Notes: a model not told the origin generated them from the letters alone. Positions 28,910 through 39,511 are shown, counted from the first letter of the stretch. The stretch: DNA of 64,000 bases from an alpha proteobacterium HIMB5 (GCA_000299095.1 CP003809.1:981001-1045000); one strand, 5' to 3'. Translations and numbers: made by a program.

Positions 28910-29645
28910 TTATTTTTTTTTTTATATAATTAAAACCTAATATCATTGACCTAAGAATTGAAACAACAAAATTTTTTTCAAAAGAATTGTAAACCCTAAA
29001 TGAGTCAGCTATTTTTTGCAAAACAGAGGATGACAAGGAATTTTGTGTTACTCTCCAAAAAGTTAAAGATTTATTTAAATAATAAAAAATTACTCCTTTT
29101 TTTGACAAACTTAACCATAAAAAATAATCTTCTTTTGTTTTGAGATTAGGAAAATTTTGATTTTTATTTAATATTTTTTTTTCTATAATAACTGTTGATA
29201 AACCAATATCACATGAGTTTCTTAAATTTTTAAAATTTAAATTTTTAGAATTTCTTAAAGCTAATTTCTTTCCATCTTCATTAATTATTTCATAAGCTGT
29301 GTGTGAGACTTGATAATTAAATTTTGTCATAAATGATATTTGATCTTTTAACTTACTCTTTTTCCAAACATCATCACTATCTATAAAAGCTAAGAATTTA
29401 CCTTTTGACAATTTTATACCTTTATTTCTTGAGAAACCTGCCCCAATATTTTTTGTATTATTAATGATTTTAATTCTTCTATCTTTTTTTTTATTTTGTT
29501 TAATAAAGATTTTGAGCTTGTTGTAATTTCATCATTTATAATAATAATTTCAAATTGTTTATAAGTTTGGTTTAAAATTGAGTTGATTGTTTTATTTATA
29601 TATTTTTTTTTTTCTAAAATATGGAATAATCACACTTACCAACAT
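28890..29645 (-). pseudogene. Glycosyltransferase family 2, frame broken at A9
   Basis: The N-terminal part (ATG at 29645, VSVIIPYFRKKKYINKTINS, NQTYKQFEIIIIND) ends early, while the rest (GAGFSRNKGIKLSKGKFLAF, IDSDDVWKKSKL) is in the next frame. The switch is at an A9 tract (29484-29492), and A10 would restore one protein of about 250 residues. That protein has the GT-A nucleotide motif and the DxD-like IDSDDVW. It adds a sugar of unknown kind to the glycan. A sequencing indel is as likely as a true defect. Confidence 0.75.
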
Positions 29646-29700
29646 ATAAGGATTTTTATAAAATAAATGGTGTAAAATCAAATTAATCTCTTTTTATAAA

Positions 29701-30794
29701 ATGACAAAAAAATTAGTTATATTCATGCCATCTATCGAAGGTGGGGGTGTAGAAAAAAACTTGTTTATTATTTCAAATTATTTATCGAATAAATTAGATA
29801 ATATAATATTAGTTACTGCTTCTAAAGAATATAAAAAAAAATTTAAAAATATAAAAATAATTTCACCTAGAATTAATTTGAAATCATCTGGAAGAAAATT
29901 AAAGTATATATTTTGTTTATTTGAGCTATTAAAAATTTTTATTAAAAACCGTCGAATTTCTGTACTTTCTTTTCAAGCAAATTTATATTGTATAATACTA
30001 TCTAAAATTTTTAATAATAAGATAATTGTTAGATCTAATTCTTCACCATCTGGATGGTCAAAAAATTTTATTAAAAGAAAATTATTTAGAATTATCCTTA
30101 ATTTTGCAGACACTATAATTGTAAATAGTCAGGACTTTAAAAAAGAATTTAAAAATATGTTTAATTTACAAACTATTAAAATTTACAATCCTTTAAATAA
30201 AAATGAGATAATTAAGCTATCTAAAAAAAAAATAAGATTTCCTTTTTTTGAAAAAGAAAAAGAATTTAAAATTATTAATATTGGAAGATTTACAGATCAA
30301 AAAGACCACATCACATTATTAAAATCCATCTACGAAATTAAAAGTAAGATTAATGTAAAATTATTAATAATTGGAAGAGGTATCAATCTTTCTAAAATGA
30401 GAGAATTTATAAAAAAAAAAATTTAGAAAAGATTGTTAAAATTTTAGATTTTAAAAAAAATCCTTATCCCTACATAAGAATGGCAGATATGTTCATCCTT
30501 ACATCAAAATTTGAAGGACTTCCAAATGTTTTGTTGGAAGCATCTGCACTTAAAAAATTCATAATTTCAACTGATTGTCCTACTGGACCAAATGAAATTG
30601 TTTTAAATAATAAATCAGGTTTTTTATGTAAAGTTAATGATTTCAAAGATATATCAAAAAAGATTTCTTATTATTATAATCATCGAACCAAATTCAAAAA
30701 TAAATTTATAAATTATGATCGACATTTAAAAAAATTTGATTTCAATGAAAATTTAAAAAAATATTTTTATGAAATTAATAAGATTATAAAATGA
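29701..30794 (+). pseudogene. Glycosyltransferase family 4 (GT-B), frame broken at A11
   Basis: The first 241 codons carry the N-domain (MPSIEGGGVEKNLFIISNYL) and the interdomain NIGRFTDQKDHITLLKSI. The frame stops after an A11 tract (30411-30421). One extra A continues into ILDFKKNPYPYIRMADMFIL and TSKFEGLPNVLLEASALKKF (with the conserved E-x7-E) up to 30794. The joined protein is about 365 residues, normal for GT4. It is the first gene of a short plus-strand pair. Confidence 0.8.
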
Positions 30795-31610
30795 AAAAAA
30801 AAATAAATCCTCAATAATAATAACAGCTGAAAATAAAGAAAATACAATTTTTGATACTATTAAATCTTGTTTGAGTCAAAATTATAAAAATATTGAAATC
30901 TTCGTTCTCTATAGTAATTTAAAAAATGAAAAAAATTTGAAAAATAGATTTAAATCTAAAAAAATTTTTTTTATTAAAATAAAAAAATAAAAAATAACAT
31001 TCACGATCAGATTCATAAAATCAAAAGTGTCTTACCTAAAACAAATGGGGAAATAATTTATTTATTAGATGGCGATGACTCTTTTAATAGAATTAAAATT
31101 AAAACAATTAATAAATTAGTTTATAGAACTAATAAATTAATGATTCTAGATAATCACATAGTATTTAGTAATGAAAAAAAATTTTTTAGTAAAAACACTA
31201 AATTTGAATTAAATTACATCTATAAATTATTGGTAAATCCCTGGCCAAAGAAAATCTGCACCAGCTCAATTTCAATAAATAAAAGACTGCTAATAAATTT
31301 TTTTAAGGAGATTAAATATAAAGAATATAATCATTTAGCCATTGATGCTTTATTAGTTTTATATTCTTATCAAAAAAACCTTTTAGCATTTGAGAATAAA
31401 ATTTTAACAAATAAAAGGGATGAAAAAAACTCTGTAGATAAAAAATATTCAGGCTTTTTAAACCTAAATTATTGGGAGCGTAGATTTGAACAACATAAAT
31501 TTTTTAAAAGTTTAAATAGAAAATTTTATTTTAATTTTGATTATATTTTTACTTTATTTTTTTATTATTCTGTTAAAACTTTTTCAAAAATTTTATTAAT
31601 CTCTAAGTAA
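30791..31610 (+). pseudogene. Glycosyltransferase family 2-like, frame broken twice
   Basis: The ATG at 30791 is followed by an A10 tract (30794-30803) that leads to an early stop. With one more A the frame reads SSIIITAENKENTIFDTIKS and CLSQNYKNIEIFVLYSNL, a GT2 start. A second shift by about 30961-30987 leads into LPKTNGEIIYLLDGDDSFNR, the DxD region, and then the intact part from 31140 (LVNPWPKKICTSSISINKRL). Joined length is about 270 residues. It overlaps the preceding GT4 by 4 bases. Confidence 0.65.
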
Positions 31611-31644
31611 TGATGAAAAATTGTATAAGATTTTGTTGAAATTT

Positions 31645-32724
31645 TTAAATTAATTTTTTTTTTTTTACATCTTTTTCCTCCAAATTTACAACTTTTCTAA
31701 ACTTTTCTACAAAGTCTTCATTTGAGTTATTTTTAAATAAAACACCATTTTTACCATTTTCTAAGAATTCTTTAGGTCCATTATTGCAGTCACTTGAAAA
31801 AACTAAAGTATTACAAACAGCCGCTTCAAATAACACCCAGCCTGGATCTTCCCATAATGATGTTAAAATAAATAAGTCTGATTTATTGATATAATTAAAA
31901 ACATTTTTTTTAAAACCTGTTAAAAAAATTTTATCTGTCAATTGATTGTCTTTAATTAAATTTGACAAATAATTTTTTTGTTCTCCATCACCCAAAATAT
32001 AAAGTTTAATGTTACTTTTTATATCTAAGAGTTTTTTAAAATTATTTATTATTAGACTAAAATTTTTTTGTTTTGTTAGCCTTCCTACACAAATCATATT
32101 AAAATCATTTTTGTTAAATATTATTTTTGAGTTTCGTTTTTTTTCTTCACAGATTTTGCTTATATTAATTATTGGGTCTTTTAATAATATGATTCTTTCT
32201 TGTTGGAATATTTTTTGATTTTTAAGGTGTTCCATAGTTTGTTTAGTTGGGCAAGTTATCTTGGATATGTTGTTAGAAATATTTTTCCAAAAAAATTTTC
32301 TTATTAAATTCAATTTTGGTAATCCAGATATTCTTAAAACATATTTTGTTTTATTATTAACGATTTTTGAAATTAATATCGGTAGAGATGTAATTAGATG
32401 ACAAATAAAGATGTCAGGTTTTTTTTTTAATATAAAACTTAGTAAAGGGAAAAATGAAATCAAAAATACTAAAATGTAAGATATTCTACTTTTAAAAAAT
32501 CCTAGTTTTGGCAAATATTCAAAATAACTAAATCCTAATAAATTAAATATTTCTATATTAAGCTTTTCAATTTCATCTTTATATTCATTAAACTCTCCTG
32601 ATACATTAATAATAATTGGTTCGTATTTTTTTGAATATTTTTTTAAACTTTTTGCTGAATTTATTACTGCTTTAATAGTAGCTACTTGCGTCAAAAAAGG
32701 AGACCAGTAAGCAACTTTTATCAT
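31645..32724 (-). CDS. Glycosyltransferase family 4 (GT-B), C-terminus altered at A13
   Basis: A 359-residue GT4. The N-domain has KVAYWSPFLTQVATIKAVIN, and the C-domain has ICVGRLTKQKNFSLIINNFK, LYILGDGEQKNYLSNLI and LTSLWEDPGWVLFEAAVCNT with the E-x7-E catalytic pair. An A13 tract (31654-31666) near the end gives a short Lys tail. With A14 the frame continues to a stop at 31565 and adds a typical GT4 tail (FHHYLEINKIF). It would then overlap the convergent GT2 by 46 bases. Confidence 0.82.
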   Translation of the reverse strand: MIKVAYWSPFLTQVATIKAVINSAKSLKKYSKKYEPIIINVSGEFNEYKDEIEKLNIEIFNLLGFSYFEYLPKLGFFKSRISYILVFLISFFPLLSFILKKKPDIFICHLITSLPILISKIVNNKTKYVLRISGLPKLNLIRKFFWKNISNNISKITCPTKQTMEHLKNQKIFQQERIILLKDPIINISKICEEKKRNSKIIFNKNDFNMICVGRLTKQKNFSLIINNFKKLLDIKSNIKLYILGDGEQKNYLSNLIKDNQLTDKIFLTGFKKNVFNYINKSDLFILTSLWEDPGWVLFEAAVCNTLVFSSDCNNGPKEFLENGKNGVLFKNNSNEDFVEKFRKVVNLEEKDVKKKKLI

Positions 32725-32748
32725 TTTTATTTTTTGATCAAAATTAAT

Positions 32749-33465
32749 TCAAGTTAAGTATTTGTGAATTAGACCAAATTTTATTATACAATATATTGCT
32801 CTAAAAGCATCTTTAATTCCAATTTTTTTACCTTCATCATATGTTCTTCCATTATAACTAATTCCAACTTCAAAAAATTTTAATTTAGGTTTTATGTTTG
32901 CTAATTTATGTGTCAGCTCAATTTCTATTCCAAAACTTTTTTCTGTGAGAATAATATTTGTAATCGTTTTTTTTCTAAAAGCTTTATAACCAGTTTCAAC
33001 ATCAGTTAAATTTAAATCTGAAAATATATTTGATAGAAGAGTTATTATTTTATTAGCAATAGAATGCCAAAAGAAAAGCACTCTGTTTAATTCTGATGAT
33101 TTAAATCTAGATCCATAAACTACATCGGCTTGAAATTTATCAAAAGGAACTACTAATCGGGGATATTCCTCCGGTGAATACTCTAAATCAGCATCCTGAA
33201 TTATCACTATTTCACCATTACAAACTTCTAGGGATTTTTTAATTGCAAAACCTTTTCCATGATTTTTACTTAGAGTAATCAAATTTGTATATAACTTTTT
33301 ATTTTCTAACAAAAGTTTATTTGTAAAATCTGTTGAACCATCATCAACAACTATGATTTCAAAATCATTAAAAAATTTATCATTCAAAATTTTATTAACT
33401 TGAGTAAGTAATAAAATTATGGTTTTTTCTTCATTAAATGCTGGGACAACTACAGATATTTTCAT
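32749..33465 (-). CDS. Glycosyltransferase family 2, DPM1/Ppm1-like
   Basis: An intact 238-residue GT2 close to dolichol-phosphate mannosyltransferase-type enzymes. It opens MKISVVVPAFNEEKTIILLL, then IIVVDDGSTDFTNKLL, NHGKGFAIKKSLEV, the QDADLEYSPEEYPRL DxD region, DVVYGSRFKSSE, and the TDVETGYKAFRK acceptor loop. It probably makes a polyprenyl-phosphate sugar used by membrane transferases such as its neighbour at 33634-34919. No membrane domain is present. Confidence 0.87.
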   Translation of the reverse strand: MKISVVVPAFNEEKTIILLLTQVNKILNDKFFNDFEIIVVDDGSTDFTNKLLLENKKLYTNLITLSKNHGKGFAIKKSLEVCNGEIVIIQDADLEYSPEEYPRLVVPFDKFQADVVYGSRFKSSELNRVLFFWHSIANKIITLLSNIFSDLNLTDVETGYKAFRKKTITNIILTEKSFGIEIELTHKLANIKPKLKFFEVGISYNGRTYDEGKKIGIKDAFRAIYCIIKFGLIHKYLT

Positions 33466-33633
33466 AAGGTACGAACAAATGATTAATATTTTAGATTATA
33501 TTATTACCTATCACAATATTATAATTAATGTCTAGAGATTGGTAAAATAAAAAAAATTCCACTTAACTATAATTCTAATATAACAATTGATTTATTTATT
33601 TTCTTTTAAAATTTTATGCAGTATTTATGAGAT
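33466..33633. other. Intergenic stretch, no feature recognised
   Basis: This lies between the DPM1-like gene and the frame-corrected end of the membrane protein. It is AT-rich without a repeat, hairpin with T-run, or open frame that I can support. It may hold the promoter of the DPM1-like gene. Confidence 0.4.
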
Positions 33634-33815
33634 TTACTTAAATATTCTTTTACAAGCTAATAAAATCATAATTATGAAAAAACCAGAAATTTGAAATAAG
33701 AGTCTTTCCATTGATACCTTAAGATGAAACTCTAAATGAATATTAGTAAATATATAAGCGAAACTTATAAAAATAACACTTAAAAAAAGAAAATACAGAT
33801 AATGCCTTAAGTATG

Positions 33816-34919
33816 TTAAATCTTTTTTTTTTTTATTAAGAAAAACATCGATAATAAAGAAACTAAAAAAATTATATTCTGAAAAATTCCAATTATTAAA
33901 TATTTTAAAATCATAAAAATTCTATCTAATTCGAAATAATTTAATAATTGATGAAAATTAAAATTTTCGTAATTTCCACTTTGGAAGTTAGCGTTTACTG
34001 AATTTGAATATAAATATCCATATCTTAAGGATACTAAAAAAGAACAAGCTATTAATAAAAAAAATAAGATTTTAGTATTTCTATAAAAATAAAAAACCAA
34101 GCTTAAAAGAACTAATATCGAAAATATTAAACCTTCATTCTTAATCCAACTAATACAAATACATGATAAAAAAATTACTATTAAACTTTTAAAATTATTA
34201 AAGCTTTTTTCTAAATAATAAAATTCAATTCCTATTAAACAAAATAAAGAAAAAATTAATACTTCTTGGTATCCATTAAATAAATTTTCATCAAAACACA
34301 AAAAAATTAAAAAAGTATATAATATTAAATTTTTTGAAATATTTTTGCTAAACAATTTTGATATTGAAAATAATGACAAGCAAAAAATAAATATATAAAA
34401 AAAACGACCTACAATTTCATTATTAACAATTGAATATTTTGAGTAAAAAGCCCAAATGAAAGAACCTAAGAAAGGATATTCTGCCCTAGGTGTTTGATCT
34501 AGATTTCTGATAGAATCATCCTCTAGGATAGTGAATGTCTTAATGGCCCAAAAATTTTGAGCATCCCAGCCTATTACAAAATTATTTTGAAAAAAAACTA
34601 TAATCAAAAATACACTAAAGAATAAAAAAATAATCTCTGTATTAATTTTTAGTTTTCTAAATTTTTCGATAATAAAAAATATAAAATTATGTAAGAAAAA
34701 TATCAAAAAAAAATAATCAATTACATTATCAATTAATAAACTTAAAAACGATAAAATCAAAAGAGTGAAAATATGAAAAACTGTACCAAGACTTAGTTGA
34801 TTAATAAAAGTAATATTTTTTTTTGAAATTTTAAAAATTTTTGAAAAGTATGTTTCTGGAAAATAGCAAAAAGTAGTTATTAGTGCTATTGATATAAATA
34901 TTTGGGAAAGCTCAATCAT
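33816..34919 (-). CDS. Multipass membrane protein, probable GT-C type, C-terminus altered at A12
   Basis: A 367-residue protein with about ten membrane helices and the luminal-type loop NFVIGWDAQNFWAIKTFTIL followed by DQTPRAEYPFLGSFIWAFYS. A D-x-x-N loop after the first helices is like polyprenyl-phosphate-sugar transferases of the GT-C fold. An A12 tract (33823-33834) causes an early end. With A13 the frame runs to a stop at 33634 and adds a tail with HLKVSMERLLFQISGF, which looks genuine. Its start overlaps the upstream anchored-protein gene by 8 bases. Confidence 0.65.
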   Translation of the reverse strand: MIELSQIFISIALITTFCYFPETYFSKIFKISKKNITFINQLSLGTVFHIFTLLILSFLSLLIDNVIDYFFLIFFLHNFIFFIIEKFRKLKINTEIIFLFFSVFLIIVFFQNNFVIGWDAQNFWAIKTFTILEDDSIRNLDQTPRAEYPFLGSFIWAFYSKYSIVNNEIVGRFFYIFIFCLSLFSISKLFSKNISKNLILYTFLIFLCFDENLFNGYQEVLIFSLFCLIGIEFYYLEKSFNNFKSLIVIFLSCICISWIKNEGLIFSILVLLSLVFYFYRNTKILFFLLIACSFLVSLRYGYLYSNSVNANFQSGNYENFNFHQLLNYFELDRIFMILKYLIIGIFQNIIFLVSLLSMFFLIKKKKI

Positions 34920-35619
34920 AATTTTCCAGCAAATAACATTTATTATTAATATTTTCTATAATTTTGAAATTTTTCAAATTATATTTAGCTTTATTTTTAA
35001 AAATAATTTTATTAATACCATCCAAATTAAAAACTGTTAGGTTTGGTTTTTTAAATTTTAAAACTAGATTGCCATTTCTTATATTTAGGTTTTCACCATT
35101 AAAATCTATATTAGCCTCATTGTTTTTATCGATTTTTATTGTTTTATTAAGTATGATTTTTTCCTCATTAGTTATTTTATGAAAAATTAAAATATTTATA
35201 GTAGTACCATCTAAATTTTTAGAGCCTTGAAAAAGAATTTTTTTTATACCAACAGTATTTGATGGTAAAGAATTGGAATAAAAATAATTATTTTTACCTT
35301 TGATAAATTCTATAGTTGAATCATCTTTATAGTTAAGAAATATAATTTTATTTTTTTCGTATTTAGATGAGTTTCCTTTGAAAAAAACCCAAGTCGGATC
35401 AGGTGAGCCCTTAAAATTAATAATTTTAATTTTTTTTTCAATGTTATACTTATTTTTCACATAATTCACAAAACCTACAGATTCTTTACCACAAAAAGAG
35501 TAAACCTTATTTAGTCTGGTATTATAGTCCCTTTTTAGAAACAAATATAAATTTTCAAAAAAGTTGAAAAAACTTATTAGTATAATTAATAAAATTAAGA
35601 TCGTAATATTTTTTTTCAC
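34912..35619 (-). CDS. Membrane-anchored exported protein of unknown function
   Basis: 235 residues, not recognised. An N-terminal membrane anchor (about residues 5-25) precedes a soluble region with FCGKESVGFVNYVKNKYNI and FKGSPDPTWVFFKG. The second half looks like beta-sandwich sequence (GTTINILIFHKITNEE, NGNLVLKFKKPN). It overlaps the multipass membrane gene by 8 bases, and the two are likely made together. Similar membrane-transferase and small-partner pairs occur in glycan loci. It could be a subunit or modulator of that transferase. Confidence 0.6.
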   Translation of the reverse strand: MKKNITILILLIILISFFNFFENLYLFLKRDYNTRLNKVYSFCGKESVGFVNYVKNKYNIEKKIKIINFKGSPDPTWVFFKGNSSKYEKNKIIFLNYKDDSTIEFIKGKNNYFYSNSLPSNTVGIKKILFQGSKNLDGTTINILIFHKITNEEKIILNKTIKIDKNNEANIDFNGENLNIRNGNLVLKFKKPNLTVFNLDGINKIIFKNKAKYNLKNFKIIENINNKCYLLENYD

Positions 35620-35650
35620 AATTACTTTTATATTTTAAATTGGTTAAGTT

Positions 35651-36613
35651 CTATATTAAATGATTAAACTTTTTAAACCAATTAGAGGTTTGTTTTAAAC
35701 CCAAATTAAAATTAAGAAAATTTTTATTCTTGATATTAAGATATTTGATTACCCTTTTGTTGCTTCCATAAGTTTTATATACCTCTAATTTATTCATTGG
35801 TACTTTTTTAATTTTATCAAACTTAGAGATAGTTGATAATTTTTTAATAACAAAAGACACTTTTATTGGTTGAGATGAACATATGTTAAAAATATTAAAA
35901 TTTTTTTTATGATTAAAAAAAATCAACTTTCGTATAATTTTTACTGCTGGTTCTATATATGTAAAGTCTCTAAACATTTCTCCATTATTATTTAATTCAA
36001 ATATTTTCTTTTTTTTTGCATAATCTAAAAATTTAAATATTAGCATATCTGGCCTTCCCCACTCACCATAAATTGTAAAAAGTCTTAACCCAATAATTTT
36101 TATTTTAGTTTTCTTTAATTCATTAAAAGCATATATTTCATTAAATTTTTTTGTTTTAGCGTACAAATTTTTTGGTTTCATTTTATCATTTTCTGTAACA
36201 GGATATTTTTTTGCATCTCCATAAACAGAACTAGAAGAAGCAAAAATAAAACTTTTAGGTTCAACTTTTTTTACAATTGATATAATTGATTTAAACCCAT
36301 TCACATTACTATGAATATAAGATTTTGGATTTTTTACCGCATATCTTACGCCAGCTTGAGCAGCAAAATGTAAAATATGATCAATTTTTTTTTTGAAATA
36401 AATTTTAAAATTTTTTTTTATCATTTAAATCAGATAGAATAAATATGAAGTTTTTATTTTTTTTAAGTAAGTTCAATCTTTTTTTTTTAATTTTTTTGAG
36501 TAATAATTATTTAAATTATCTAAACCAATTACATTAGTATTTTTATTTTTTAATAATTTTTGAGCTAAAGAAAAACCTATAAAACCACAACAACCTGTAA
36601 GAAAAATATTCAT
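35651..36613 (-). pseudogene. UDP-glucuronate 4-epimerase-like SDR, frame broken at A9
   Basis: The ATG at 36611-36613 starts NIFLTGCCGFIGFSLAQKLL (the nucleotide motif) and VIGLDNLNNYYSKKLKKKR, typical of UDP-glucuronate epimerases. That frame stops after an A9 tract (36411-36419). Taking away one A joins it to the open part: HILHFAAQAGVRYAVKNPKS, FASSSSVYG, the catalytic NLYAKTKKFNE and RLFTIYGEWGRPDM. The full protein would be about 320 residues. The part from 36424 to 35651 alone lacks the cofactor motif and could not work. Confidence 0.8.
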
Positions 36614-36697
36614 TTTAAAAATTTATAAAAATATTACTAACTAAAATAAAATAAATCACAATCATTATTATAGTTTGAATATATTATATTTTTAAAA

Positions 36698-37471
36698 TTA
36701 AAAAAATCTCTTAAAATTTTTAATGCTTTTATAAATAAAAATTATTAAAACTAAAAAAATGCTTTGACCATTATCCAATCTAATTAATAGTTCTTCCTTA
36801 AATAATTTCCAAAAACTTATTGTGCTTGAAAAGCCTCCTCTTCTAAAAATTCCAGTTATTTCATCTTTTTTTGTGGCAATTCCTTGCATTTTATTTTTTA
36901 CAATCATTCTGAAAAAATAATCATAATCAGCATGGTATTTGTATTTTAAATTATAACTTCCGTTAATTTTAGCAGATTCTCTCTTAATAAAAAAACCAGT
37001 GGAGTGGCTAGTGTAAAATCCCCAACTGTAATAAATTTTTTTTGGATTAAAGCCATGTAGAACACCCCAATGTTTTTTTACACTTCCAAAAATAAAATCT
37101 TTTGAGGGATATTTTGAGATATAATCTGAAATTATTTTTAAAGCATCTTTTGTATAAATGTCATCTGAATTTATAATACCGATATAGTCTCCATTGCATA
37201 GATTGATGCCTTTATTAAAAGCGTCATAAATACCATTATCTTTTTGAGTAACCCAATAATCAATTCTATCTTCATATCTTTTAATTATGTTTAAGGTATT
37301 ATCGTCTGATTCTCCGTCTATAATTATATATTCAAAATCTTTAAAGCTTTGATTCAATACACTTTTAATTGTTTCTTCTAAAAATTTTTCATTATTTTTT
37401 ACAACTGTAACTAATGAAAAAAGAGAATTTTTTTTTTTTGTATTTTTTAGACGTAAACCACCTTGTTTCAT
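36698..37471 (-). CDS. Glycosyltransferase family 2
   Basis: An intact 257-residue GT-A enzyme. It has SLVTVVKNNEKFLEETIKSV, IIIDGESDDNTLNII, WVTQKDNGIYDAFNKGINLC and the DxD-like IGIINSDDIYT, then a C-terminal membrane-near helix. It resembles WcaA/WfgS-type transferases of colanic and O-antigen loci. The ATG at 37471 overlaps the upstream O-methyltransferase-like gene by 4 bases, so both are probably on one transcript. Confidence 0.85.
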   Translation of the reverse strand: MKQGGLRLKNTKKKNSLFSLVTVVKNNEKFLEETIKSVLNQSFKDFEYIIIDGESDDNTLNIIKRYEDRIDYWVTQKDNGIYDAFNKGINLCNGDYIGIINSDDIYTKDALKIISDYISKYPSKDFIFGSVKKHWGVLHGFNPKKIYYSWGFYTSHSTGFFIKRESAKINGSYNLKYKYHADYDYFFRMIVKNKMQGIATKKDEITGIFRRGGFSSTISFWKLFKEELLIRLDNGQSIFLVLIIFIYKSIKNFKRFF

Positions 37472-38526
37472 ATTTTCAAAACTCTTATCTTTAGATATTT
37501 TTTTATTGATTGATAAATTCTCATCAACTTAATCGGCATAAAATTTGGATATTCATGATTTTTTGCTTTTTTTTTAATTTTTGAAAGTTCCTCAATAATT
37601 TCATTTGTTTCAACATCAGTTTTTTTTGTAATTAAAGTATGCAGTCTATAAAAAAACAAAAATTGATTTGAATAAATTACTTTACATTTCTTGTCATAAG
37701 GATATTCGTATAACCTTATCTTTTCACCTGATGTGTCTTTAAAATATCTATTGTTATTGAAAAAAAAACCTCCATTACTTAAATTCTTTTCAATAATTTT
37801 AAAATATTCCTGTATATCTTTTTTTCGCATCTCCATAAAACTTGATGAATTAATTGCACAATTTAACTTAAGGTTTGTTTGAATCTTTATTGAAGGTGGT
37901 AATAAAAAAATATCATATTTTTTAACATGTTCTTCCTCTAAACATAAATTTGGTAAATCTTCAGGAAAACAAATTCTTTTATTGGGGAAAAATTGAGTTA
38001 AATAATATGCTTGTAAAATCAATGTTTCTGGTAAATCAATAATAAAATATTTCGCATTATATTCATTCACTATCATTCTTGCTAAATTTCCAAATCCCGC
38101 TCCTATTTCTAAAATACTTAAATTTTTATCTTCTTTTTTGAGGCAATATCTCTGAATTAATAGATACAAAATAATATGATCTAACTGAACCAAATCAATA
38201 TATTTATCTTTGTAATTTATAAAACTTTTATTTTCACCTATATTTTTTTCCATAAAAAGGTGATTAACTTTATCAAAATCTAAATTAAAAAATTCTAGTG
38301 TATTTTTAAAATCTAAAATTTTTTTATTTAAAAAATCTAAGTTTACGAGTCTTGAATTATCTAATCCATCACTTAATCCATTTTGTCTAAATTTTGTAAT
38401 TTCTTCAAAACTTAAATTATCAAATTTTTTTCCAATATATTTATCCCAATGCTCAGACTTGAATTTTTTATCAATTAATTTTTTTATTTGATAAATTTTA
38501 TCTTTATCTTTTGATTCCATACACAA
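37468..38526 (-). CDS. Putative sugar O-methyltransferase
   Basis: A 352-residue SAM-dependent methyltransferase-like protein. The central nucleotide motif is LSILEIGAGFGNLARMIV, followed by YFIIDLPETLILQAYYL. This matches the putative sugar O-methyltransferase family found in polysaccharide loci. Which sugar it acts on is not shown. The gene overlaps the end of the pseB-like gene by 23 bases. Confidence 0.68.
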   Translation of the reverse strand: MCMESKDKDKIYQIKKLIDKKFKSEHWDKYIGKKFDNLSFEEITKFRQNGLSDGLDNSRLVNLDFLNKKILDFKNTLEFFNLDFDKVNHLFMEKNIGENKSFINYKDKYIDLVQLDHIILYLLIQRYCLKKEDKNLSILEIGAGFGNLARMIVNEYNAKYFIIDLPETLILQAYYLTQFFPNKRICFPEDLPNLCLEEEHVKKYDIFLLPPSIKIQTNLKLNCAINSSSFMEMRKKDIQEYFKIIEKNLSNGGFFFNNNRYFKDTSGEKIRLYEYPYDKKCKVIYSNQFLFFYRLHTLITKKTDVETNEIIEELSKIKKKAKNHEYPNFMPIKLMRIYQSIKKYLKIRVLKI

Positions 38527-39511
38527 AAATTAGTTTAAATAAATTAATTTTTTTAAATTTTTTGATCTTTAACTTAAGATCTTTAATACTTAAAAATTTT
38601 GAATTTGAAAAACTATTATATGATGAATAGTTTTTTTTTGTAATGAAGTTTTGATTTTTAAATGAAGGAAGAATTACAAAATAGTCTTTTTTTTCTAATG
38701 ATCTAATTCTTTCTTGAGAAGTAATTAATTCTTCATGGATTTTTTCACCAGATCTAATCCCAACTAATTTGAATTTTTTTACATCTAGAGCTTTAATTAA
38801 ATCCCTTATTCTATAAGATGAAAGTTTAGGGACAAAAATTTCGCCACCCTTCATATTATTTAAACATTTTAATACAAATATAATTGCATTATCTAAAGAA
38901 ATATCAAATCTTGTCATTTCAGAGTTTGTAACTGTTAATTGTTTCTTTTTTTTTATTTGATCTAAAAATAAAGGAACAACCGATCCACGACTTCCAAAAA
39001 CATTTCCATATCTAGCAATTGAAAACATACACTTTTTACTTCCTTTATAATTATTGGCAGCTATAAATAATCTTTCTGCTGTCAACTTTGTTGAACCATA
39101 CAAGTTTATTGGTGCTGCAGCTTTATCCGTACTTACACAAAGAACTTTCCTTATATTTTTTAGTGTAGCTGTTTCAATAATATTTTGAGTTCCAATTATA
39201 TTAGTTTTTACTGCTTCAAAAGGATTATATTCTGTTGCAGGTACTTGTTTTAATGCTGCCGCATGAACAATAATGTCTATTTTATCTGTTATAGCATACT
39301 CTAATCTACTTTTATCTCTTACATCGCCAATAAAAAATCTAAATATGTTTTCATTTTTTTTTACAAAATCAAGTTGCTTCATCTCATTTTGCTTGAATTC
39401 ATCCCTACTAAAAATAATTATTTTTTTTGCCAATTTTTTTTTTATAATTATTTCAGCAAATTTAGATCCAAAAGATCCTGTACCACCAGTTATAAAATAA
39501 TTTTTTTTCAT
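38504..39511 (-). CDS. pseB: UDP-GlcNAc 4,6-dehydratase (inverting), PseB-like
   Basis: A 335-residue SDR of the CapD/PseB short form. It has YFITGGTGSFGSKFAEII, IIIFSRDEFKQNEMK, HAAALKQVPATEYNPFEAV, VSTDKAAAPINLYGSTKLTAE (active-site region) and RYGNVFGSRGSVVPLF. PseB makes the first intermediate of pseudaminic acid. The PseC- and PseI-like genes are about 20 kb away in the same island. It overlaps the ABC exporter gene by 4 bases. A different 4,6-dehydratase product is possible. Confidence 0.82.
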   Translation of the reverse strand: MKKNYFITGGTGSFGSKFAEIIIKKKLAKKIIIFSRDEFKQNEMKQLDFVKKNENIFRFFIGDVRDKSRLEYAITDKIDIIVHAAALKQVPATEYNPFEAVKTNIIGTQNIIETATLKNIRKVLCVSTDKAAAPINLYGSTKLTAERLFIAANNYKGSKKCMFSIARYGNVFGSRGSVVPLFLDQIKKKKQLTVTNSEMTRFDISLDNAIIFVLKCLNNMKGGEIFVPKLSSYRIRDLIKALDVKKFKLVGIRSGEKIHEELITSQERIRSLEKKDYFVILPSFKNQNFITKKNYSSYNSFSNSKFLSIKDLKLKIKKFKKINLFKLIFVYGIKR

